This document shows, in pieces, positions 1-5,577 of a stretch of DNA of 6,949 nt. Under the pieces are notes generated by a model. That model worked only from the letters and a program-made list of their open reading frames with translations. It made no database searches and was not told the origin of the DNA. Both the position numbers and the translations under genes were made by a program. Position 1 is the first letter of the stretch. Each line of letters begins with the position of its first letter. The DNA comes from Bacteroidia bacterium (GTDB lineage Bacteria > Bacteroidota > Bacteroidia > Chitinophagales > Saprospiraceae): positions 1 to 6,949 of the forward strand of contig JAUIIF010000236.1 of NCBI GenBank assembly GCA_030431945.1, read 5' to 3'.

Positions 1-1
1 G

Positions 2-2110
2 GCAACAGAAGCAGTGCGGCTGACGAACTCGACCGTAGTCCGTTACGCCACCTTTACCGCAGACGGGACCAGGACCGGACCAGTGCAAGGCGGCACCTAC
101 TTCATCAACGAACCGGAAACGCACCTGATGACCCTGAGCATCGGCATCGATCCCTGGCGGCTTTTCGACCCGGTAAGCGGCTGGTTCCAGGCCGGCCCCG
201 GTGCCGACCCTGACCACTGGAAGAAACCAGGGGCAAACTGGTGGACTAAGCAGGAACACCCGGCCCACTTCGACCTGCTGGAAACGGACGGGAGCTGCGT
301 TTTCAGTAGTACCGTCGGCTTCCGGATGTTCGGCGGAATGAGCCGCCTCCATCCCCAAAAATCATTTTCCCTCTCGGCCAGAAAATCATACGGCCAGAAA
401 CGCATCAAACACCCAGTTTTCGGGGAAGCGGGCGGCAAGTCGTTTCAGTTTCTGGTGGCCCGCAACGCCGGCTCCGACTGGAACCGCAGTTACCTCCGGG
501 ACGCCCTGCTCACCGGCCTGCTACAGGATGAAAGCTGGGACCTGGAACGACAAGCCGCCCGCCCCGTACAGGTGTATCTCAACGGACAGTACTGGGGCAT
601 TTATCACCTGCGGGAAAAAATCAACCCGCAGTTCATCGGTGACCGCTTTCCGGACGTCGACAAGAACAAAATAGATTTTCTGGAGCACAAAGAGTCGGTT
701 AAACACGGCACCCTCGGCGCCTACCGCAAAGTACTGCGCTACGTGGAAAGCCATGACCTTTCCGTACCGGAGCATTACCAGGAACTGGCCACGCTGATGG
801 ACATCGACAATTACATGCGGTTACAGATTGCGCAGACCTACTTCGACAATCGGGATGCCGGTGGCAACATCCGCTTCTGGCGCCCCCAAACGCCCGACGG
901 CCGCTGGCGCTGGATCCTTTACGACGTAGACCAGGGGTTCGGCCTCCACGCGGACGATGCCTTTACACGCAACACCCTGGCTTTTTATACCGAACCCAAC
1001 GGACCGAGCTGGCCCAACCCGCCCTGGTCCACCCTTTTCCAGCGGAAGCTACTGGCCAATGCTGAATACCGCCGGCTGTTCGTGAACCGGACGCTCGACT
1101 ACCTGCACACCGACTTTTCTCCGGTAACGGTGGCCGCCGCCATTGAGCGGCGGGTGGCAGGCCTGGCCTACGACATGCCGCGCCAGCTGGCCCGCTGGCG
1201 GGGGAAAGCCCAAAACTGGCAGCTGCACCTGGAACGGATACGGAAATTCGGGCAGCAGCGGCCCGCCTACCTCCGGGAGCACTTACGTCATTTCTGCGCC
1301 GGTGGCGCAGACCGGGAAGTAACCATCATCGCTGACCCCGGTGGCATGGTAGAACTCAACCGAAACATCCAGGTGGATGAAGGCAGTTATACCGGCAGCT
1401 ATTTTCAAAACCTCCCCCTGCACCTGCGCGCCGTCGCCCACCCCGGCTTCCGCTTCACCGGCTGGGCCGGGCAGGCAGCCACGGCCGCCGATCTGAGCCT
1501 GAGCCTGCAAACCGCTAAGACCTATACCCTCCGCGCCAATTTTGCACCTTATGACCACCCACTGGCCGATCAGGTCATTTTCAACGAGGTTCACCCCAGC
1601 GGAAAAGCAGCAGGAGACTGGCTCGAATTGCACCACCGCGGCACGGAACCTGCTGACCTTGCCGGATGGGTCTTAACGGACGGCAAACACAAATTCCGCC
1701 TCCCTCCGGCCCGCCTGGCACCCGGAGATTACCTCGTGATCTGCGCCGACAAAAAACGCTTCGCCACCAGCCACCCCACCGCCAACAACGTGATCGGAGG
1801 CCTCTCCTTCGGGCTGGACAAGGAGCACGAACACCTGGGCCTCTACGATCCGGAAGGGGCTTTCGTGGCCACTTTCCGCTATGAGGTAAGCCCGCCCGAC
1901 ACCTCTTTTGCCTACGCCCTCGTCCGCCCCACCCTCGACCCGCAGGACGCCCGCCACTGGGCACTGGCAGCAGGAGAAGGAACCCCCGGCGCTGCTAACC
2001 CGGAACACCTTCAGGCTTCCGTCATCACCAAACAGGACTACTGGCTGCGGATCGGCGTCGGCCTGGGGGTGTTACTGATCGTCGGGTTTGTCCGGGTGCT
2101 GAAGGGATAG
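2..2110 (+). CDS. CotH-kinase family protein with lamin-tail domain, 5'-truncated by window edge
   Basis: The frame is open to the left edge, and the first residues already read like the end of a chitobiase-type C-terminal domain, so the GTG at 14 is not a real start. Counting from that codon, residues about 35-425 look like a CotH kinase domain: HPQKSFSLSARKSYG at 113, RNAGSDWNRSYLRDAL at 150, and WRWILYDVDQGFG near 298, whose D304 and D306 fit the metal-binding DxD of the family. Residues about 434-512 resemble a divergent InlB B-repeat (GFRFTGW). Residues about 518-662 form a lamin-tail domain (VIFNEVHPSG, DWLELHHRG, LAGWVLTD). Residues 677-695 are a hydrophobic segment followed by a short basic tail. 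Known CotH proteins are protein kinases; the role of these large Bacteroidota versions is unclear. An extracytoplasmic, membrane-anchored protein is inferred. I see no T9SS-type C-terminal sorting domain. Confidence 0.88.
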   Translation, partial: ATEAVRLTNSTVVRYATFTADGTRTGPVQGGTYFINEPETHLMTLSIGIDPWRLFDPVSGWFQAGPGADPDHWKKPGANWWTKQEHPAHFDLLETDGSCVFSSTVGFRMFGGMSRLHPQKSFSLSARKSYGQKRIKHPVFGEAGGKSFQFLVARNAGSDWNRSYLRDALLTGLLQDESWDLERQAARPVQVYLNGQYWGIYHLREKINPQFIGDRFPDVDKNKIDFLEHKESVKHGTLGAYRKVLRYVESHDLSVPEHYQELATLMDIDNYMRLQIAQTYFDNRDAGGNIRFWRPQTPDGRWRWILYDVDQGFGLHADDAFTRNTLAFYTEPNGPSWPNPPWSTLFQRKLLANAEYRRLFVNRTLDYLHTDFSPVTVAAAIERRVAGLAYDMPRQLARWRGKAQNWQLHLERIRKFGQQRPAYLREHLRHFCAGGADREVTIIADPGGMVELNRNIQVDEGSYTGSYFQNLPLHLRAVAHPGFRFTGWAGQAATAADLSLSLQTAKTYTLRANFAPYDHPLADQVIFNEVHPSGKAAGDWLELHHRGTEPADLAGWVLTDGKHKFRLPPARLAPGDYLVICADKKRFATSHPTANNVIGGLSFGLDKEHEHLGLYDPEGAFVATFRYEVSPPDTSFAYALVRPTLDPQDARHWALAAGEGTPGAANPEHLQASVITKQDYWLRIGVGLGVLLIVGFVRVLKG

Positions 2111-2138
2111 GGTTGCGGGTTGCGGGTTGCGGGTTGCG
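2111..2138 (+). repeat. Four perfect tandem copies of heptamer GGTTGCG
   Basis: Four exact 7-base units begin directly after the TAG stop of the CotH gene. With the flanking bases, GGG runs fall at 2104, 2110, 2117, 2124 and 2131, separated by 3-4 bases, which fits the G-quadruplex pattern G3N4G3N4G3N4G3. The reverse complement of one repeat register, AACCCGCAA, occurs at 2166-2174, so a hairpin with the array is also possible. Function is unknown. It could act on transcript ends or simply be an expandable intergenic repeat. Confidence 0.9.
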
Positions 2139-2219
2139 AAATTTCAGTCAACGTATTCAAAACGTAACCCGCAAGCCGTAAAATGCCACCTGCATGACGA
2201 AGCAAATTTTTCGTCCTGT

Positions 2220-2227
2220 TACCTTTG
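2220..2227 (+). promoter_or_regulatory. Possible Bacteroidota -7 promoter element for hemB
   Basis: TACCTTTG exactly matches the TAnnTTTG -7 consensus used by the primary sigma factor of Bacteroidota. It would give a leader of roughly 55 bases before the hemB start at 2291. I find no clear TTG -33 element at the usual distance, so this is a weak, position-supported candidate. Confidence 0.35.
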
Positions 2228-2290
2228 CCCTGCTGTTGCCACCGCCTTCAGGCATTGCAGGCAGTTAACTTACCCTCAACTTATACCGCT

Positions 2291-3286
2291 ATGCTTTCTC
2301 GTCCACGTCGTAACCGCCAATCAGCTGCCATCCGGGGTCAGGTTCGGGAGACGGTACTAACGCCGGCTAATCTCGTCCAACCAATTTTCCTGATGCCCGA
2401 CCCCCACGCACGCCTGCCCATTGCGAGCCTGCCGGGCACCTTCCGGCTGGGAATTGAGGAAGTGGTAAAGGAAGTAGCGGCCTGTCGCTCACTGGGCATT
2501 TACAGTTTCATTATGTTCCCTGCGGTACCGGAAGAGCATAAGGACAAAACGGGCACCTACGCTACCAGTGCGGAAAACTTCTACCTCCACGCAGCGACGC
2601 GCCTGAAAACGGAATTTCCGGACATCTGCCTGATTTCCGACGTTGCCCTGGACCCCTACAGCACCGACGGGCACGATGGCCTGGTCGTCAATGGCAAAAT
2701 CGACAACGACCAAACCCTGCCGCTGATCGATGCCATGGCCGTAGCTCAGGCCCGGGCCGGCTTCGACGTGATCGGGCCCAGTGAAATGATGGACGGGCGG
2801 GTGGCAAGTATACGTAAGGCCCTGGACGCCGAAGGGTATACTGACGTTTCCATCATGAGCTATACCGCCAAGTACGCCAGCGCCTTTTACGGCCCTTTCC
2901 GGGATGCACTGGACTCAGCGCCCCGCCTGCTGAAGGATGTCCCCACGGACAAAAAGACTTACCAGATGGACCCCGCTAATCGCCGCGAAGCCCTGCGCGA
3001 GGCAGCCCTGGATGCTGCCGAAGGTGCAGACTACCTGATGGTTAAACCCGCCATTAATTACCTGGACATCATCCGGGAGTTGGCCGACGCCCACCCGCTG
3101 CCCATCGCCGCCTACCACGTTTCGGGAGAGTGTGCCATGCTGCTGGCCGCTGCGGAGCGCGGCTGGCTCGATTATCAACAAGCCGCCAGCGAGGCGCTCC
3201 TGTCCATCCGCCGGGCGGGTGCCACGGTGATCATCAGTTATTTTGCCAAGGACTTTGCCAAATGGTGCCAGCGTGATTTTCATTAA
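2291..3286 (+). CDS. hemB: Delta-aminolevulinic acid dehydratase (porphobilinogen synthase)
   Basis: A 331-residue cytosolic enzyme that condenses two 5-aminolevulinate molecules into porphobilinogen in haem/tetrapyrrole synthesis. The length fits the family. The two Schiff-base lysines are visible: K194 in SYTAKYASAFYGPFRDA and K252 in LMVKPAINYLDIIR. The metal-site region DVALDPYSTDGHDG (117-130) has A119, D121 and D129 where zinc-dependent enzymes have three cysteines, so this should be the Mg2+/K+-type enzyme. The start at 2291 gives the typical Arg-rich opening MLSRPRRNR; an in-frame ATG at 2225 would add 22 residues (PCCCHRLQ...) unlike the family. There is no Shine-Dalgarno sequence, as is common in Bacteroidota. 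One oddity is HVSGECAM, with C281 where most homologues have Tyr or Phe (SGEYAM). It lies downstream of the CotH gene on the same strand but probably has its own promoter. Confidence 0.97.
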   Translation: MLSRPRRNRQSAAIRGQVRETVLTPANLVQPIFLMPDPHARLPIASLPGTFRLGIEEVVKEVAACRSLGIYSFIMFPAVPEEHKDKTGTYATSAENFYLHAATRLKTEFPDICLISDVALDPYSTDGHDGLVVNGKIDNDQTLPLIDAMAVAQARAGFDVIGPSEMMDGRVASIRKALDAEGYTDVSIMSYTAKYASAFYGPFRDALDSAPRLLKDVPTDKKTYQMDPANRREALREAALDAAEGADYLMVKPAINYLDIIRELADAHPLPIAAYHVSGECAMLLAAAERGWLDYQQAASEALLSIRRAGATVIISYFAKDFAKWCQRDFH

Positions 3287-3326
3287 CTGGTACCCGTTGA
3301 AGCTTAGAGCTTGTTTGGGAATCCGG

Positions 3327-3571
3327 CAATGCATACGCGAGCCACTGCAGTTCAAATATCTCTTTTTCCTTCAGCGCATGCGCCAGGGCAGGGCAATAAC
3401 CGCCTGGGGCTCCTGCCCCTTCACCGTAGTTTTCAGTTCCTTCAGCACCAGCCGTAAATTCGGATTGGTAACGCCGATGACCCGCAAATCGGTAGGATGC
3501 GTGCGGTGGGCAAATTCGATCCGGGCAGGATCGGATAAACTAATCAGGCCATTAACCAGGTCTTCCATCAT
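3327..3571 (-). pseudogene. Frameshifted, truncated relic resembling the N-terminus of a HEAT-like DNA alkylation repair protein
   Basis: From the ATG at 3571 the frame reads a credible protein start (MMEDLVNGLISLSDP, then THPTDLRVIGVTNPNLRLVLKELK) and stops after 66 codons at 3371. Just before the stop, GCCCT is present twice in tandem. Removing one copy continues the protein as VIALAHALKEKEIFELQWLAYAL, which looks like the second helix pair of the same fold. After about 3327 the restored frame turns into unrelated sequence (PDSQTSSKL...) and runs into the antisense of the hemB end, so the rest of the gene is missing. The G(V)xxPxLRxxxKEL pattern resembles HEAT-like DNA alkylation repair proteins that bind alkylated DNA; this assignment comes from memory of family patterns. 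The start lies 11 bases after the DUF6807 stop, suggesting a former operon. A sequencing error could explain the frameshift but not the lost C-terminus. Confidence 0.6.
3384..3395. repeat. Short period-5 duplication that breaks the repair-like reading frame
   Basis: The plus strand reads CAGGGCAGGGCA, two and a fraction copies of a 5-base unit. On the minus strand this is the GCCCT doublet that shifts the repair-like frame. Deleting exactly one unit restores a plausible protein, which points to replication slippage or a base-calling/assembly error at this spot. Confidence 0.65.
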
Positions 3572-3582
3572 CGCTTACGAAG

Positions 3583-4566
3583 TTAATCGGCCAACTCTCC
3601 CCACCCCAGGGCATCGATGGACGCTGGATCCGGCTTTCCCGCAAACACCACCACCCGGTACCGCGAAAGATAGGTTTGACCCGGAGCCAGCAAAAAACCT
3701 TCCGTCACGACCGGAGAGACGGAAAAGTATGGCATCGTGGGGTGCGTCCTGACGGGGACCGGCCAGCGGAAATTTTCCGGATGCGGAAGGATGGCCAGGC
3801 CGCCATCGCCGTTGGGCAGCTCTCCGTAGATCGCCGTCCATTCCGGTCGGGTATGGTTGGCGGCCGCACCGGTCAGTCCGTCACTGGTCAGAAAATTTGC
3901 CGGACTTAAAAAGTAGGCACTGTCTGCCGCATTCCAGTACTTACTGCCCCGCAGGCCGAGCCCGCCGTACAGGTGTTTATTCAGGAAGAGTGTATCCTCC
4001 GTCACGTTAGTTTGCTCACTGCGGACATCCCAGACAAAGGGGGCCGTACGATCGTGTACCCGGACGGTGAGGTCTTCACGTAGCACGGTTACCTCCTGGG
4101 GCACCAGGCTCTGGTGCACTAACCGGGCCTTGAAGCCTACCGTGCCGTCCTGTTGCGTTGTTTCCAGCAGTTGTACGTGTTTTACCGTGGCCAGTTCTTT
4201 GTGGGTGTTCCAGAAATCGACGAAGCTGTCCCGGAAAGTCGTGTTGGTCCAGGCCGTAAAGAAGCCGTGCTGGTGCGTATGTCCGCGGGGGAAATCATCC
4301 GTTACTACCGCTCCCCCGGGGTTCCACACCGGGTGGATAAACCCACTGCGGGTATAGTGTTCCTCCGTGTCGGTGGGCAGCTGCGGGGTCAGCCAGTAGT
4401 TCAGGACCGGTTGGTCGCCGTGGGCAATACGCACGTAGTCTTCCGTTTGCTCCAGCCGGAGATCATTTTTCAGGTCCGCCTTACCGGCTTGGTTTTCCGG
4501 GGCGCGGCCGCAGGATGCCAGCAGGAAGATAAGGGAGCAGAGGAAGACAGGAAGGCGGTGGATCAT
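3583..4566 (-). CDS. DUF6807 (PmoA-like) family lipoprotein
   Basis: A 327-residue protein with a lipoprotein signal peptide: a hydrophobic stretch LPVFLCSLIFLLAS followed by C19, giving the lipobox LASC, so it is probably lipidated and facing the periplasm or outer membrane. The family signature is clear at 71-107: YTRSGFIHPVWNPGGAVVTDDFPRGH runs into a histidine cluster (H96, H98, H100) and GFFTAW. A second conserved region is MPYFSVSPVV near 278. The family is often labelled 'methane oxygenase PmoA', but that name is misleading: this soluble, probably beta-rich protein is not a particulate methane monooxygenase subunit. Homologues often occur near carbohydrate-use genes in Bacteroidota and Planctomycetes; the biochemical role is not established. 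It starts 23 bases after the DUF2141 stop, so the two are probably co-transcribed. No convincing Shine-Dalgarno sequence precedes the ATG. Confidence 0.85.
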   Translation of the reverse strand: MIHRLPVFLCSLIFLLASCGRAPENQAGKADLKNDLRLEQTEDYVRIAHGDQPVLNYWLTPQLPTDTEEHYTRSGFIHPVWNPGGAVVTDDFPRGHTHQHGFFTAWTNTTFRDSFVDFWNTHKELATVKHVQLLETTQQDGTVGFKARLVHQSLVPQEVTVLREDLTVRVHDRTAPFVWDVRSEQTNVTEDTLFLNKHLYGGLGLRGSKYWNAADSAYFLSPANFLTSDGLTGAAANHTRPEWTAIYGELPNGDGGLAILPHPENFRWPVPVRTHPTMPYFSVSPVVTEGFLLAPGQTYLSRYRVVVFAGKPDPASIDALGWGELAD

Positions 4567-4589
4567 CGGGCCAAATTAAGCCTTTGCCC

Positions 4590-5051
4590 TCAATACTCCT
4601 TCCAGAGCTTGAGTTCCAGCTTAGCGGCGACTTTTTTCGCGTCAAAGTTAGCGGCGATGTCGGCGAATTTGGGCTCTTCCCATTTTGATGCCGGTGGCTG
4701 GCTGAAGCCATAGGGCTCCGTGGGGATGCCGAAAAAATTACGGTCCAGTTTCCCGTTTCCGTTTACGTCGTGGTAAGCGGCCAGTACGTACGTACCGGTG
4801 GAGGGGAGGGTTACTTCCAGGTCCACCACCTTACCCGTACGCGGCTGTACCAGGGAGGTTATTTCGCGGCGTTCGGCAAAGTCTGCCGGCGAAGCGTAAA
4901 CGGCCAGGTGAATTTCGCCGCCCTCCGGGCTGCTGCTGCTCACCTGCACGCTGATGGCGTGTGGCGAGGTAAAGAAGAGGGTAAAGATGAAAAGGTAAAG
5001 GGACATAAGACCAATCGTTACTACAGGAATAGAAACGTAGCAAAACGCCAT
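4590..5051 (-). CDS. DUF2141 domain-containing exported protein
   Basis: A 153-residue protein recognised by the DUF2141 signature YHDVNGNGKLDRNFFGIPTEPYGFS (93-117), followed by the usual tail in which PKFADIAANF precedes a final strand. The segment D95-V-N97-G-N99-G-K-L-D103 resembles a calcium-binding loop. The N-terminus is hydrophobic (SIPVVTIGLMSLYLFIFTLFFTS), consistent with a signal peptide cleaved near residue 33 or a membrane anchor. The start is uncertain: the ATG at 5051 gives an unusually long leader, while the ATG at 5006 (Met16, MSLYLFIFTLFF) gives a standard-length signal peptide. Neither has a Shine-Dalgarno sequence. Function of the family is unknown; it is frequent in Bacteroidota and Proteobacteria envelopes. 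It is the first gene of the probable unit with DUF6807 and is isolated from the gene upstream by a strong terminator. Confidence 0.87.
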   Translation of the reverse strand: MAFCYVSIPVVTIGLMSLYLFIFTLFFTSPHAISVQVSSSSPEGGEIHLAVYASPADFAERREITSLVQPRTGKVVDLEVTLPSTGTYVLAAYHDVNGNGKLDRNFFGIPTEPYGFSQPPASKWEEPKFADIAANFDAKKVAAKLELKLWKEY

Positions 5052-5145
5052 TTGTGAGTAGCGAATCCGTTATTTTAGTCTTAAAGGACCGCACAGCGGG
5101 GAAGGTTCAGGCCGGGCACTGCACAAACGGGTGGGCACCGGCAAG

Positions 5146-5180
5146 AAAAAACCCGTAGCCGGGGGGACTACGGGTTTTTT
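5146..5180. terminator. Strong bidirectional intrinsic terminator
   Basis: A perfect 7-base stem CCCGTAG / CTACGGG (5152-5158 with 5168-5174) encloses a 9-base loop. It is flanked by six A on the left and six T on the right, which can extend the stem and give a U-tract on either strand. On the minus strand it ends the bacilliredoxin transcript about 40 bases after its stop codon and separates it from the DUF2141 gene. Confidence 0.92.
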
Positions 5181-5210
5181 CACCTTCCGCACGGGGATGC
5201 GGTATGGCCG

Positions 5211-5227
5211 GTACTGCTTAGCAGTAC
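5211..5227. repeat. Perfect 7-base inverted repeat centred on a stop codon
   Basis: GTACTGC and GCAGTAC flank the three bases TTA, which are the TAA stop of the minus-strand bacilliredoxin frame. The hairpin would have a 7-base stem and a 3-base loop consisting exactly of the stop codon. It may be chance or a minor part of the transcript 3' end. Confidence 0.6.
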
Positions 5228-5577
5228 TTGTCAAAAGCCATTTTCAGGTTTTCGGCAATGATTTCAGCACTCCGGCCTTCGATGTGGTGGCGCTCCAGGA
5301 AGTGCACGAGCTTACCATCCTTAAACAAACCGATGGCCGGGCTGCTGGGTGGGTAAGGTAGCAGGTGTTCCCGGGCAACGGCGGTAGCCTCACGATCCAC
5401 CCCGGCAAAAACGGTATACAGGTTATCCGGTTTTTTCTCATTCCGGGCCGCCATTTTAGCTCCGGGACGTGCATTCGCTGCGGCACAGCCGCAGACGGAG
5501 TTGACGACCAGCAGTGCCGTGCCTTCCGTAGCGCCGAGTGCGGCGTTTACTTCTTCGGCGGTGGTCAGGCCGGTAAA
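5218..5577 (-). other. BrxA/BrxB (YphP/YqiW) family bacilliredoxin segment, missing its native start
   Basis: Residues 453-571 of the fused frame. The family hallmark VVNSVCGCAAANARPGAK carries the redox pair C481 and C483 (CGC), followed by TVFAGVDREAT, YPPSSPAIGLFKDG and the strongly conserved HFLERHHIEGRSAE near the C-terminus, ending in the usual Cys (KYC). Members are small cytosolic thioredoxin-fold proteins of about 140 residues; in Bacillus they remove bacillithiol from modified proteins. Some Bacteroidota make bacillithiol, so that role is plausible here. The native start (in relatives usually MYP... about 10-15 residues before the DL(T) motif) is absent, replaced by the ActB-like sequence. 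Codon use matches the left-hand genes, and the frame is followed by the terminator at 5146-5180. Confidence 0.92.

Noticed and set aside
14..16. GTG as start codon of the CotH gene
   Set aside because: The frame stays open to the window edge, the sequence from this codon is mid-domain, and no signal peptide follows.
2111..2174. CRISPR array
   Set aside because: Units are 7 bases, contiguous and without spacers, and no cas gene is present.
2225..2290. Longer HemB starting at the ATG at 2225
   Set aside because: The extra 22 residues do not resemble HemB, and the ATG at 2291 gives the typical RPRR opening.
3300..3312. Hairpin terminator after hemB (AAGCT TAG AGCTT)
   Set aside because: The stem has only five mostly A/T pairs and no T-run follows, so it is too weak to call.
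2915..3355. Minus-strand 146-codon frame opposite the hemB 3' end
   Set aside because: It is the antisense shadow of hemB, and its start lies in a different frame from the repaired relic.
3583..4566. Methane oxidation gene, from the 'PmoA' family name
   Set aside because: The protein is a soluble lipoprotein with the DUF6807 histidine pattern and lacks the membrane helices of particulate methane monooxygenase.
4067..4713. Plus-strand frames opposite the DUF6807 gene
   Set aside because: They are antisense to a well-supported family member and show no recognisable motif.
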